NCBI GenBank assembly: GCA_021307315.1
Contig: JAJSPD010000084.1
Span: forward strand, 124,001 to 188,000
DNA length: 64,000 nucleotides
Source of the DNA: Bisporella sp. PMI_857
Taxonomy: Eukaryota; Ascomycota; Leotiomycetes; Helotiales; Helotiaceae
Direction of reading: 5' to 3'
Positions 32,046 through 43,738 of the stretch are shown here, one piece after another (positions within the stretch are counted from its first letter, which is position 1; each line of letters opens with the position of its first letter). The translations under genes and the position numbers were made by a program. The notes under the pieces were generated by a model. It searched no databases. It was given only the letters and a program-made list of their open reading frames with translations, and was not told the origin of the DNA.

Positions 32046-34579
32046 ACGTGAAATTGTTAGGCTTTAAAATACGCGGAAGATTCCTCGAGAGATAGGTAGG
32101 TTCGGATTTCGGAAGATCTCTGCTACCAGCTAAGAATATGATTAGCATTATCAATCGATTCTGGATACAAGCCTAATAGAACCTAGAACATTAGGTCTGA
32201 ATTGACTGAACATTCTTTTCCAGCCAACAGATGTTGGGGCTCACTGAGCTTTCGCTAGTGATCGATGATGGGATCGCAAACCTTTTTCTACTTTCGATGA
32301 TCATTCGCAAAAAACCGGAGGCCGACGAGTAAATCAGGGCCGCCTTACAATTTTCCATGGACCTAATATCAGATATTATTCGTGTGGGTGATAAATTTCT
32401 TGCGGCTAATGAGCGCGATGATTAGCGAGAACGGCCAGGAGAAGCCATCACGAGACGGAGGCAGTACCGCCTTGCTCGAAAATACCACCAGGAAAAGATG
32501 CCGCAAGTGCACGAGATGAAGTTGAATTTTATAGGAAGATCGTTTAGACAGGCGAGAAAGCGTCAACGTAACACCGCAATGGAAGCATACGTTTACAACG
32601 CGCAGATGCTCGAAAGCCGAAAGCGAATGGAACATTGTGCTTTGGTCCATAACACGCTGCAACTCATCTCCACTCCCTCCATCTCCACTCACCGCCCCAA
32701 CAGTCCACGACATAGACAACGATGCCCTTCCCACCTTCTCACCACCTTGGTCTCCAATGTACTCCCGCCTTCTCCAATTTTCATCCCAGACACGGATGTC
32801 ATGTTCATGCCATTCGGATTCTATCCTGGCAATCCTGAATCTAGGTTCGAGGGCGGGATTAGCGGACCGGTTATATTCATGTGCAACACCTCTGCAAGGT
32901 TCTATTTTTCAATTTTTGCAGACAGGATGAACGCTACGACTATGCTCACGCTGTCGAAACTACAACCATAGCCGCTCAGATGCTGTCTTCCGCAACACCA
33001 TCAACGAGCCCCACACGGCGTCCTTTCCTGTCCCGGAGGTGCAAGATTCTCAGCCTAGGAATAAGCACTTCGTTCCTCGCACTCCATATAACCTACGGCG
33101 GAGATCCTAGAACCTGGGATGATGGCAAAGGTACCGGACTGGTTGCTATCAAGTTTGAGCCTGAAAGTGTTGAGAATAACCGGCTCGATGATTGGTCCTA
33201 GCATTCCCATTGTCTAGGCTGCGATATCAGATCATTTACCGTAAAGTTGTCGGGGGCAAAATTCCTTCGGCTGGCTGCCATCGACTGACGATCGGATCCG
33301 AGCACTGATGCTCGCTCTTTGATTTTTTTTAATGTTTCCAACTTATGCGCGGTAAACAACCAGACGGCAAGCCCGCATCCGGAAACCGCGCCCTCCCCCC
33401 ATCAGGCAAGGCGCGCGCACGGGCCCGCCGCCGTTTTCGCGGGGTATAAGAACCACCGCTCCTTCCATCTCGCGCTGCTTGCTCTCCTTCCTTCTCTTCC
33501 AACAAACCCCGACCCGCCTGGTTGGTCATGACGCGTGGCTCATGTGTCTGTCTCATTCCTGTGCACCAGCCCTCATTTCGGCCCTTCTGTCCTGCCCAGG
33601 CCCCAATCATGCTGCGGTTGAGGTTATGGATGGAGCAGGATCTCTGCAAATCTCGATGGGGCAGGCTTTCTGTGATGCGGATTCCGCATGGCATTGGCTA
33701 TGATACGAGCTGAGCAGGCTCTAAGCGCTCTGGGACTGACTCGCTATTGCAACATACGAGAATCTTTTGCGCCAGAAGCTCTCGGATGCGTGAGCTGCCG
33801 TGGGCCGGGCCTGCCTCCATTGCAGCACTCTGCCAGTAGCAGAAATCCCTCAGGATGGCATGCCCTGGCATCTGCTAGCTGCGCCCTCGCTGAGGACGTG
33901 GTGGCAGCTACCTGGTGAGCTTTCCCTCTGCGACGTTGCATCCACATTTGATCGGCACGAATATGAGCTGATTTGAGACGGCAGGATTATGCGAGGCTTC
34001 GTATGAGCACCGGTTATAACCGTGCAAGCTGTGTGCCTAAACGTCATTATGCAGCGACAAGGAATACCTGGCACCAACAAACCTTCCGGAAGCCTTTCCA
34101 AGGGCGGCTATAGCAATATGCGTCGTCGCACGACCCTATCTTTTGCCAGATCGTCACAGCCGCTCTGCTCAGCTTTCATGGCCTTGCCGCAGATTAAAAG
34201 GAGAGCGTGTGATCAGCCGACTTGTTGTGCATAAAATAGTGGAGGCAATGAGGCATGACAGGGCATATTTTAGGACGGGTGCAGGGTTGAGCTGTTTCAG
34301 GGCAGGGCATGGCTTCTCGACTGAGATGGGAGGTGAGACTTTCTGCGAGACGAGCAGCATCAAGAAAGAGGCAATATTGGCGGTACAGGAAACAGCTGGA
34401 ACGGCATGGCGGGAGTGTCGCGGTCAAAGCGGATTCTAGTTGTGTAAAAGTAAGTGAGCAGGCTACATAAACCCATTGATTTCCAATTCTTTGCTTTCTT
34501 TGAGACAGTCGACCTTTCAGCTAGCGGTAGCAAGCAAAGAATCTCTTGAATAATTTCCAATCATATCCACAAGCTTAGG
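32046..34579. other. Region without a supported gene
   Basis: A 157-codon frame at 32498-32971 (+) has coding-like composition at its start (RSFRQARKRQRNTAMEAYVY) but no recognisable domain. 33350-33950 is unusually GC-rich for this window with a TATA-like GGGGTATAAG near 33440. Overlapping frames there are low-complexity and were not accepted. Confidence 0.3.
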
Positions 34580-35841
34580 ATGGCTACTTTCAGCACAATC
34601 CCTTACAGTTATGTGCCAACTCGCCCACGGTTGAAGAGCACAGCAGCTCGCAAACCTGCTCCCAAGCAATCCGGTATATTCGATGAATTGCAATGCAGCA
34701 AAATAGCAGGCGTTGATGCCAGGATTCGAGGTATAACATGAAGTGGAGATGTCCAAACCGTAGCAACCTTGACTGACTGGGAATTTTTAGTAGAAATGAG
34801 CTCTTTCCCCAGCGGCGCCAGCAGCACCAGCGACGAAAACGAACCCCATATCGAAGAACTCTTGTATAGCAGACTACAAAAGGAGAAATTTATTGCAAAG
34901 GATTCTGGCCCGAAGGAAACACTCCGCAGAGTAGAGGAATCAGCTTCAGAGGGAAGGGAAGACTTCATCGACCACAGCAGGTCAGCGTCAGGCGACAACT
35001 CAGGCGGGGATCCAGGTGAGTTGGCCTATCGCCCTCACAATTGCGGAGCAGGAGCGCAAATCTACCTTCATGGGTTCCAGATTGGTGTGCAGAGTGGATC
35101 CTACGCCCCAGTGGCCAACTTCCATGGGACACAGCCTTCAGTGCTTCTGGAGACAGCGCATTACAGGTGCCGGCAGACGTTGGCACCTCTCCTAGCCAAC
35201 TGACCTTGAATGGCTGCCTCGTCGGTAGAGTCGAAACTCTTGGAAAAGCATGGGAGCCACATTTGATTGACGGCTGCGTAAAAGATACGCCAGGTGTGGC
35301 GGCATATCTGCTTGATGTAGCAAATCTATGTGTATTGTCGGACCTGAAATTCAGGGACACCAATTTTAGTATCTACACCAATAACGATCACCGTCGACAG
35401 GCTCATATTCGCGTCCCGATTGCCGACCAAGAAGGATATGGAATGAGCTTTATTCGTCGAGCTACTCAGGAATGTCACCAAGGCTACAGAGAAGTATTGG
35501 AAGCGACCAAGGACAGCATAGACTACCTTCTGGGTCGTAAAGCAGCCGAGCCAGTGAAAATACCTACCAACTCTAATGCGAAAGTGTCATACTTGAATAT
35601 GCTGGGATGGCAACGTGATCGGAAGCCATTCCTTGCGGAAAATGGGTATGTGGGACTTGCTCCTAGCCACGTTGAGAAAGATGATGTGATCGTTATCTTT
35701 CTCGGCGGGAAGTTTCCTTACGTCCTTCGGAAAAAAGAAAATGGAGCTTTTATGTTTGTTGGTGAGGCGTACGTTCATGGGATCATGTATGGAGAGTTCA
35801 TGCAAAAGGAAGTGGCAATCAAATCTTTTACAATGGAGTAG
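34580..35841 (+). pseudogene. HET-related (heterokaryon incompatibility) gene lacking its HET core
   Basis: The C-terminal part is typical of fungal HET proteins: NLPSWVPDW, LPWDTAFSASGDS, LTLNGCLVGRVE, then ENGYVGLAPSHVEKDDVIVI and FPYVLRKKENG to the stop at 35841. Upstream, from ATG at 34580, pieces are present (SYVPTRPRLKST; DWEFLVEMSSFPSGAS; ESASEGREDFIDH) but the HET signature (W-x-DxxCINQ) is missing and a stop lies after ARIRGIT. A possible 36-bp intron at 35015-35050 would join the 34769 frame to the C-terminal one, shorter than normal. HET proteins trigger cell death after fusion of unlike strains; without its core this copy is unlikely to act. Confidence 0.72.
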
Positions 35842-36325
35842 AAAATAGCTGTTTTATAAGGGAGGTGGAATGGAAGTCTAAGTTACATGACAAGCATGAT
35901 AGCACCCTACAAGTGACACTTCTCCTTTTACTCCCAGGAAACGGGCTGCTCCGACGAGACTGGGAAACTCATGCAATCCTGACTCTTTGAGCCTCATCTC
36001 CTAACATAACTTAGAGCTTCAAAAGGAGGTGAAAGTTCGTGACAGAAGCAGTAACGCTGAATGTAGAGTTCGACAATATGAGAGCGAGGGCACGAAAATG
36101 GCTCATGTTCCAAACCCGTCATGAACCGGTTCACCTCACCAAAGGGCACCTATGGACGCTCGAGGATATCTCCCTGAAGTCCAGCATCTTGCAAGTGCGA
36201 ATGAACTTCTCCTGCACCGGAAGAGGGCTGGAAGCTTGAGTTGTCTTGTTTATGTCCATATGTAAAACACAAAGTACTAGAGCGAGGCCTTAATTTGTAG
36301 AGAACGGCAGTTTGACATCTATGCC
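35842..36325. other. Intergenic, nothing recognised
   Basis: Only a 66-codon chance frame. Confidence 0.4.
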
Positions 36326-36571
36326 TCATGGCCGTAGTGGCATAAATAGGATGGAGACGCGACGGTATCTATCAAGGGGCGCATAAAAGTAGAGGGACTG
36401 GAGTTTTGTGGTCTCTCTCCAACAAGGAGCGGAAGTACGTGCGATCGAGGGCCCATCTGCACCGATTAAACAACTCCGCGCTGCCCTAGTACTATCTTCG
36501 AAATGCGCCGTGACGGTTTTGCATACCGTCAACTCTCGGTTGTACAACAGCTCTAGCCCACGTCTAACCAA
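36326..36571 (-). pseudogene. FAD-dependent monooxygenase fragment
   Basis: An 81-codon frame reads TAHFEDSTRAARSCLIGADG followed by PSIARTSAP, matching the second FAD-contact motif (GADG) of aromatic-ring hydroxylases and salicylate-hydroxylase-like enzymes. Neither the N-terminal dinucleotide fold nor the rest of the protein is present. Confidence 0.5.
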
Positions 36572-36944
36572 CGTCTAATCTATTCGCCATCACGCTCCAC
36601 GACGCCCTCATTCTCAAATAGTAGATATGTGGGATCTTGGAATGGTCGATCTGGCCGCCCGTTTCGGCGTGGAGCAGCTTGGTTTCGTCCATTCCCTTTC
36701 GTCATGTTCCTTTCCTGCTTCACCTTCCACAGCATCCTATTCTCCATCTCCGTATGTGAGCTCCTATTTCCAGCCACCATGTGCCCAGCGACCTCCTCCA
36801 TTTCGAACGGGGTGACTCATCCTGGGCTATTTGGTGGCTGTGACCTCGGGCCAGAGAGTTACATCGGAAACCTCTATATATCGGAATATAGGCATGGAAC
36901 CGAGAGTTCCGAAATATCCAGGTTCGACTGTATATCTTCAAGCC

Positions 36945-37919
36945 AGCCCTCAACGCATGCAGAGATTCTTGAAGCTCTCAAAAGGCGCACGTCTTGCACG
37001 TGACAACAAAACAAGATGGAACTCTTGGGCCAAGGTTTTGAAGGTTGCACTCTCTCATCCACTTTATGACGCCATTAAAGCCTACTTTGAGCAATACGTC
37101 GACGAAGAATGCCGTCTTGATGAGCATTCGGAGGAGGAATGGGAGCTGCTTCGCCATATTCAGGAGTTCCTTGAGTCTATCGCTCAAACCACCAAAGCTT
37201 TAGAGTCCAATTTATCTACCCTTGATAATGCCTTACCTGCAATGGACTTTATCTTAGGTAAATTTGAGGAGGGGAAGAAGCGATTTCGGGACCACCCACA
37301 GCTGAGCAAGATGTTTAACTCTGGATGGAGCAAACTCGACAAATACTACCAGATGACTGAAGATACCTCTGTATATGTGGCCGCTTTGGTGTTAAATCCG
37401 CGATATAAATGGGCATATATCAATAAGAATTGGGCAAAGAAGAAGTGGATTATAAGGGCGAAAAGGATGGTGCAGGACCTTTGGGAGCTCTAAAAGCCAG
37501 AGGATATTGATCTTACGCTGAGTGAGCCAGAACCTACGACAGATAACCAGTTCCTCCTGTTTCTAGAAGAGCAAGGCGGTGATCAGGAGTTTCTTGAGGA
37601 CGAGTATGCCCATTACTGCACTCAGCCAGTTCTCGAGGTCAAAAACCTTGACGCACGTGATTGGTGGCTCCAACCAACCCAGCAACAAGTATATCCTCAT
37701 TTGAGACAACTAGCTCTTGAGATACTGTCAATTCCTGCCATGTCAGCAGAGCCAGAACGCCTCTTTTCGGCCACGAAGTTGATCTTGACCGACCGCCGGA
37801 ATAAGCTTAGTATGAAGATGATTGAGGCGTTAGCATGCTTGAAATCGTGGTACAAATTGAAGGAGTTTATGCTGGAAGAAGTTTTGTTTATTGGACCGAG
37901 AATGAAGGATCAAGAATAG
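36945..37919 (+). pseudogene. hAT-family transposase, C-terminal half
   Basis: One reading frame is open except for TAA at 37491-37493. It contains KLSKGARLARDNKTRWNSW, a DUF659-like helical region, the segment VLNPRYKWAYINKNW and the hAT dimerisation domain (PHLRQLALEILSIPAMSAEP, then ERLFSATKLILTDRRNKL). The N-terminal BED finger and first catalytic segment are missing. Downstream 37920-38095 may hold the old terminal region (repeated ACTAGTT motifs) but no terminal repeat pair could be assigned. Confidence 0.85.
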
Positions 37920-38097
37920 GGGGAGGGGTGGAAATTATCGTGGACGGTCACTTGATAATATTATATATCACGTGTGTAGGACTGCAGTTTATGCAGCCCA
38001 GACTAGTTGGTACTGTTAAAATTTCAAACTAACTAGTTCACTTATTTGAAAACGGCGAACGGACTGGCAAAGGCTGAAAACTGCAGTTTTTGAACTA

Positions 38098-38400
38098 GTT
38101 CAAACTATCGACTACACTGTGTTGCTCTTGTTCCTGGAGCGTTTCGTACAGAGCTTGAGACAAAGTTTTGTTTTTGTGATGTTGAGGCACGTAAACGCCT
38201 CTGTTGCGTAGATGGTTGCGTAAAGTTTGTTTGGTGCTTGTTTTGAGGTTGTCGAAGTTGTTTAAAGTAAAGCCTTTGAAGTCTTCTATGTAAAGGTCCC
38301 ATAAATCCGAGTCTACTGCGTTACAGTCGAGGTATTCCCGGGGTTTGGCTTTAGCGTAAGCGTTCAAGTCGTTTTTTGTAGCTGCCTCTACCTCGATACC
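38098..38400 (-). pseudogene. Retrotransposon gag-like N-terminal segment
   Basis: Reads SDLWDLYIEDFKGFTLNNFD then NLKTSTKQTLRNHLRNRGVY, and ends LSQALYETLQEQEQ, resembling the N-terminal part of some fungal LTR-element gag proteins. It is cut at 38400 by LINE sequence on the same strand. Assignment to a gag family is tentative. Confidence 0.45.
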
Positions 38401-38866
38401 GTAATCCCACTGGTTGCTTTCCAAGCCTTCGGAGATTGCCGCCATAGAGCACGTAGCACCGCGTTTTTGCAGTGCTGGTATGCTGGTACTGCTTGACATT
38501 CACTGTGATGGTGTCCCACTTGGGCACACTTGGCACAGACTTGCAGTTGCGTGCATGAGTACGCCTTGTGCCTGATTTCCTGACATCGATAGCACTTCGG
38601 TGGACCATATCGCGGCTCGAAAACCCTGGTGTAGGCTGACTTTCCTGCGACACGGAAGTATTGGTCTTGTAACAGACGTGCTGCTTCGCCGCCTTTGGTG
38701 ACATAGACCACAATTGAACCATAAGCTTTTCCCCCGTCTTTCCTGCTGAGCCACCCGATCTTGGCTATGTGGACCCCGTTTTCCTCCCAAAAGTCTTCGG
38801 CGGCGCCCGGTAAAACCTTTCCCTCCTGATCGAGAATAGTTGTTCGATTGACATTATCCACCTTGG
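38400..38866 (-). pseudogene. Tad1-like LINE ORF1 fragment with zinc knuckles
   Basis: Reads AKIGWLSRKDGGKAYGSIVV, YTRVFEPRYGPPKCYRCQEI and VCAKCAQVGHHHSECQ, a series of Cys/His knuckles as in the nucleic-acid-binding ORF that precedes the endonuclease and reverse transcriptase of fungal LINEs. The last knuckle is destroyed by a frameshift near 38470. The upstream end is cut by an LTR at about 38867. Confidence 0.7.
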
Positions 38867-38867
38867 A

Positions 38868-39057
38868 AGGAGGTCGGCGGGGTTTCGGACCCTAGTCGGA
38901 GTTGTGTATATATAGGAGGCGTAGCTCCATCTCACTCTCTCTCTTTTCCTCATGTTTTTGTATCCTTCGTAGTAGACCTATAAGGTAGTCACATTCAGCC
39001 TATTGTACGCACTCCCATATGCCTCTATTCTAGCCCGTGACTCCTTGCGTCGTTACA
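38868..39057 (+). mobile_element. Truncated LTR, same U5 as the chromovirus at 53-60 kb
   Basis: The stretch from CCTCATGTTTTTGTATCC to CTTGCGTCGTTACA matches the LTRs at 53337 and 60111 almost exactly but in the opposite orientation, while the upstream half (with TGTATATATAGG) is diverged. The left end is lost; the right end TTACA at 39057 is intact and joins a Tc1-type transposase remnant. Confidence 0.8.
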
Positions 39058-39541
39058 ATAATCCCAGAATCCTATTAGCGGCTTGTCGGTATGCTTGTGA
39101 CCGTATGTCTTTTTTTCCCGTTCGTTTTTTTCTGACACAACCTTTTTAACAAAAGCACATTTATACCGCTGACTTTTCTTAGTATGCTCTTTCAATTTGG
39201 CTTGCAATTGACGCTTCTTACAAGGTATATTATAGTATGCGATCTGTGCATTGTACGGCTGTCTGCGGACCGGATTTCTTGATAGATCTACAAGCACTTT
39301 ACACATCGATTTCGTGATTTTTAAACGCCGGCCAAGCTTTGTTGATCTTCCTCGAGTAGACCTTCGTGCAAGAGAACCCATTTCTTCACGCTGTGCCTTC
39401 CCATTCCGTCCAGTTTTCTTATTAATGCCCAGTTCTATGTATATCGACTTTTGCGAGTGCTTCGTAGGATTATCGTCCAATGCATTAAAGAATCGACATT
39501 TCTTTAGGGTATCAGCTTCTTTACCGTGCAAAGGATCTGGG
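39058..39541 (-). pseudogene. Tc1-type transposase N-terminal fragment
   Basis: Reads KEADTLKKCRFFNALDDNPT, QKSIYIELGINKKTGRNGKA, STRGRSTKLGRRLKI and HTDKPLIGFWDY, the DNA-binding half of a fungal Tc1/mariner transposase. It is cut right before the first catalytic Asp by the LTR at 39057. The DNA beyond 39541 to about 39690 is probably its leader and inverted-repeat end, but the partner end is missing. Confidence 0.65.
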
Positions 39542-39860
39542 GGAGGTGACGAATAAGCTGTGTGACGAGTATGGCCGTGCCATAATAAGAGGTTGGATTG
39601 TTGTTTACATTTCGAGCTGATCGCGATTTTTCATTTTCTGGTGGTTATGGTCCGTGCGGACAGAATTCGTGCACCCCACTGGTGGTTCCAACATACAGCA
39701 GAACGCGCGCCAAGTGCACTTAGCTATATAAGGAATTCTAAGGATACAAATCAAAGGTTACTAAATCAATTTGTAAAATGCTTTGTTTTCTTTCACGAAA
39801 TCCTGTCTGAAAACAGCCGTACAAAAAAAAAAGTCGTATACAGTAGAAGGCGAATTGGGG

Positions 39861-40308
39861 TCACCAGGGGTTGTCAAGATTATTTAGGCACCCCCAAATT
39901 ATAGCGAAAACACACCAAAAACAGCCCTTTTCATAGCTTTATAGCTCAACAAATTTATATTATAAAGGTAGATCATATTATATATCTAAATTCTCTTTCA
40001 TTTCAAGAATAGATTTATAAGAAAAGATACATTCTAAATTTACTCCTAAAAGAATTATTTTGAAATATAAAATTTACTAACAAATTTGTAGTGCAAAATT
40101 AAACTTTTTAAATAAAAACTTAAAAGATTTATTATTTTAAATTGTAAAAGGTGCAAGTTTGAGCGAATACTTTGATTTAGCAAAATTATTGTTTTCAAAA
40201 GAAAATATTTAATAGTTGATGTTTTACAATTGTACAAAGTAGGTGGTTTTTGGTGTGAAATTATGGTTTTTTCGCCTGTGCGTAAATAATCCTGACAACC
40301 CCTGGTGA
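39861..40308. mobile_element. TIR element (448 bp) with AT-rich RIP-like interior
   Basis: Inverted ends TCACCAGGGGTTGTCA / TGACAACCCCTGGTGA extend to about 30 bp with two mismatches (GATTATTTA part). The interior (39940-40250) is extremely AT-rich. Subterminal CACACCAAAAA on the left and TTTTTGGTGTG on the right are inverted copies. No TA or 8-bp duplication is evident, so the superfamily is unknown. Confidence 0.75.
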
Positions 40309-40934
40309 AGTGAGATTCTTGACCGAGGTTGATCTTTATATTTTAAGCTTGATTTCTCCGTCCTTTCAACCAGTTATGTCCTTGCGACTCCTCTCATTTC
40401 ATGTGGGGTTTGCAAAAATAGAAACCGGCTGGTGATCATGCCCTGGCAGCTTTAATAGCCATCCCTGTCTCACCCTATTATGGATCTTCAACTGGGGTGC
40501 TTATCGACCTTGAGGCGACCTCCCTATCACAAATCCTTGCAACTCCAATTTAGAAGCTTTTATCTTAAAGCCCTCCAGGATCAAGATTTTGAGCTTCGTT
40601 GCTGGCCAAATAAGACGGATTATGCAGGAAGATGAAAGGATATCCTCGGAAGCTAAAAGCACTGGAGCAGTGAGCAACGTAACAAAGACAGTTCCATTTC
40701 TAGAGAGGCTGTGGTTGGTTGTATTGACAACTTTTCAGGAATCTCCACGGTTATTGTACCCGAGCCGCTATTTCCCTTTTCTTCTTCCGAGAAATAAAGA
40801 CAGACGGTCCTCTCCCGCCATTGAATGCGAAAAGCAAAAAGAAACCTCAACAACAATTCTGAGGTAGACAGTGAAACACTCCACCGATTCTACTCGGTGT
40901 AAGGCTCTAGCTTTGGATTCTTTGAAATATTAAG
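40309..40934. other. Intergenic, nothing recognised
   Basis: A 92-codon frame at 40589-40867 has no recognisable domain. The 3' part is probably the promoter of the F-box gene. Confidence 0.35.
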
Positions 40935-42399
40935 ATGGGAAGCTTGAACAGCAAAGTCGAAGGGACTGGCCAAGGACAGAGGAGCGTCCTGGCATCTCGA
41001 TATCAAGGTGGGCTGGAAGGCCTTCCGACTGAGATCATTTACCAAAGTTTCTCGTACCTCATCGCACTCCCGCCCCCTGGTGGTTCGCATTTCCTCAGAC
41101 CGTCTCAAGACGTCAAGACCCTTAGATTGGTATCCAAAAGATGCAACGAGCTTGCTTCTCCCTTCCTAGTCAATTCCATTCGAGTTTTCTTCACATCCGA
41201 GTCTCTCTTACGACTCGAGACTTTTGCTAAGAACCCTGCAATCAGCAATGGAGTCAAGACAGTAGAAATCAATGTTTCGTACTACGATAACATATTAGCG
41301 ACGGATAGGATGTCATACGCCAAACATTGTGCGAGCAGTTGGTCCTTGGACTTGGCCAGATCCGAGCACTATGGTGGCCGTGGTGTCAACTATGCATGGG
41401 ATGACTATGCAGTCCGTGAATGGTACAAAGTGGCGGAGGATGACTTCGTCGAGGACGGCTGTAATGAGAGACAGGATTTTTTGTTGAAAGCCTTTGGGGA
41501 GTATTGTTGCCGTTGGGAAGATCAAGAAAATCTGAAAGCAGACGGGAAGCACGTCGTAAGAGTTGCCGGGGCCCTGTCGAGATTCAGCAACCTTCAGCTC
41601 ATTGGTATAAATGATTCCGCCTGGAACAGCGGACATACCTCGTTCATCTACAAGAGGCCAAAAAGTAAGTTCGATCCAGAAATTGGGAATAAAAGTGACG
41701 AGAAAAGAAGCCAAAATTGGAGGCAAAGACGATATGGAATAAGAAACTAACTCGAGTCTAGACAGCGCGTCGAATGATACGTATGGCCCATTTTCAGGTA
41801 CAAAGACCCTGGAACACTATTGTCTGAAAACCTTGGAGTGGAAACAGGCATATGCAACATCCAACTTATGTCCTCCTCCAGTGGAGATCCTTCCCGAGCT
41901 ATTTGAAGCCTTCAGAGAATCATTAATTCGTCCTCCAACGATCAAAATTTCTATCGACCTGCCACACAGCTTCGGAGCTATACAGCTGACAGAATCCCAC
42001 CGCAAAGCAGTCCGCAAGAACCGAAGCCTTCGGAGATTTTTCAATTCATCCCCCAGACTTTTGGACCTCTATCACGCCTCCGAGTAACCTCAGGATTATG
42101 CGTCTTGCCTTCAAGTACTGTTCAGTCAGGTTCGCCCGCCCTCATTCTTGGATGAGCCAAGGGTCAACAGGCAAGAACCCGTCGGCGCCCTTGATCAATT
42201 CTCAATGCCAACCATCACACTTAACGGTGGTGCGATCAATGATAAGACTTTGCGCGTTACTAAGCCAAGCATCTTATCACTCGGAATATTCGAGTTAGAG
42301 CAGCGAAGCAAAAAAGGTGTTATATCATGCCATACTCGTAATATTCCCGAGATTTGTCATTCTTTTAGAGCATTGTGCCAAGTTCATATCATATTCTGA
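40935..42399 (+). pseudogene. F-box protein gene with one in-frame stop
   Basis: Exons 40935-41664 and 41762-42399 (97-bp intron) form one frame of 456 codons. An F-box lies at about residues 25-80 (LEGLPTEIIYQSFSYLI ... TLRLVSKRCNELASPFLV); the rest looks like the diverged leucine-rich half of fungal F-box proteins (VVRVAGALSRFSNLQLIGIN). F-box proteins link targets to SCF ubiquitin ligase. The only break is TAA at 42085-42087, after YHASE; the frame remains open for 104 codons beyond. CAA-to-TAA is a RIP-type change, but the true end could also be at the TAA, leaving a shorter protein. Confidence 0.68.
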
Positions 42400-42670
42400 C
42401 TTTAGCTCCCTTTATTCGTGTCGAACCGGCCTCTAACGCCGAAATGCTTAACATCGGCTTATATAAGCAGTCAATATTGTAACTTATTGTGCCCAATAGT
42501 ATACTGCAAATTTTATTTAATGATATGATGCAAACTGGTCAGGAACGATACCAAAGATTCATACATCTCTGCAACCACTAAACAAGTGTTCAACGCCAAC
42601 TTTGGGAGCCGTACTCCTCAGTTTAGCAGTTGTGTGGCTTCATCGTTCTTTTTAAAAACTCTAGATGCTG

Positions 42671-43738
42671 TTAGTTGATTGATCCGCGGCTGGAATGGTG
42701 CGAGACCAACAAATGACTCTCATAAAACTTTAGCATCTAATTCAGTTAGCATAATAGTTCCACATGAAGTCATGTTCTTACCTTCTGGGGGCAACGTTTA
42801 TACACCTGAGCAAGCGGGTGCTGTGACCTTTGTCCACCCTTCCAGATCAAGTAAACAATCACGGCTCCGGCGCTTCCTTTACATGCATCAATGCCCACTA
42901 CTTCACTTTCCCAGCTACCAGTTGGTGGTTTGAACTTGATGTCCCCGATTCCTGGTGGAGGTGTGGATGAGGTTGGGTTGCTGCCGTTCCTTCTACCTTT
43001 CTTCGCTGGGGTTCCAACGGCGACTGATGTGGTACTGGCACGACCTCGCTTCTTGCCCTTTCCTTTAGCGGCTTTCTTTTGGGTCCACTGCTCAAGTATT
43101 TTGTCCTTTCCTCCGACTTTTGTAAGGTATTCTTTGAGGATCTCAGGAACGGTCTCTCTGCAGATATATAATTAGGCAAATCAAATGCAAAATAATTGAT
43201 CACAACTCACAAGTTCACCTCTGGCTCCCAAGTCTTATCCGATTCCTTTTCGTACCCTTCCCATTTGACTTTATATTCAATTTTGCCAGTCTAAGTGAAC
43301 TGTTAGTCGGCTGTTGGCGGATCGAATATGAGCACATGATGGTCATTACAGTATCGACGCGATGGCTGGTAATTGCTTCTACCAGGTATCTGCAGATTTG
43401 ATTCATTAACTGCGATCTCAAATGGAGCCAGCAGATCCGTACTCGTCCTCATCGTCCTCATCTCCTTCGGCTTTGTCCGACTCAACCATCAACGATTCTT
43501 GTGTCTCCTCGACGACAGCCGTTGGCCGTCTCTTCTTCGAAATAACAGTCCCTTGCGCCTCCTTGACCAGAACCGGCTCTTTCGCGCTGGCAACGGAAAC
43601 CTTGTCATCGGAAATCTCTGTGCGATGTGAGTGCATGCTAAACAATGAAGCTGCGTTGGGGACCACAATGACTTGAGAACGTACGTAGCGATACTGAACT
43701 GTAGGGGTTGTGTAAGAGGTTTACTTACGGAGAGGCAT
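42671..43738 (-). CDS. HP1-like heterochromatin protein (chromo and chromo-shadow domains)
   Basis: Six exons, 43738-43729, 43617-43443, 43389-43350, 43290-43211, 43157-42782 and 42736-42671, join in frame (747 nt, 248 residues). The first intron could instead end at 43699, also in frame (275 residues). Order: acidic leader (EGDEDDEDE), chromodomain (EYLVEAITSHRVDT-TGKIEY then KVKWEGYEKESDKTWEPEVN) with the aromatic cage Tyr, Trp, Trp in place, basic hinge (KKAAKGKGKKRGR), chromo-shadow domain (SWESEVVGIDACKGSAGAV ... VYLIWKGGQRSQHP) ending QKMLKFYESHL. The chromodomain reads histone H3 methylated at lysine 9; the shadow domain dimerises. It corresponds to Aspergillus HepA and Neurospora HPO. 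I see no defect, so this may be the genomic HP1 gene or an intact paralogue lying among RIP-damaged repeats. Confidence 0.88.

Noticed and set aside
33319..34439. Many overlapping frames in a GC-rich stretch
   Set aside because: Frames occur on all strands, as expected from low stop-codon density; low-complexity products and no domain.
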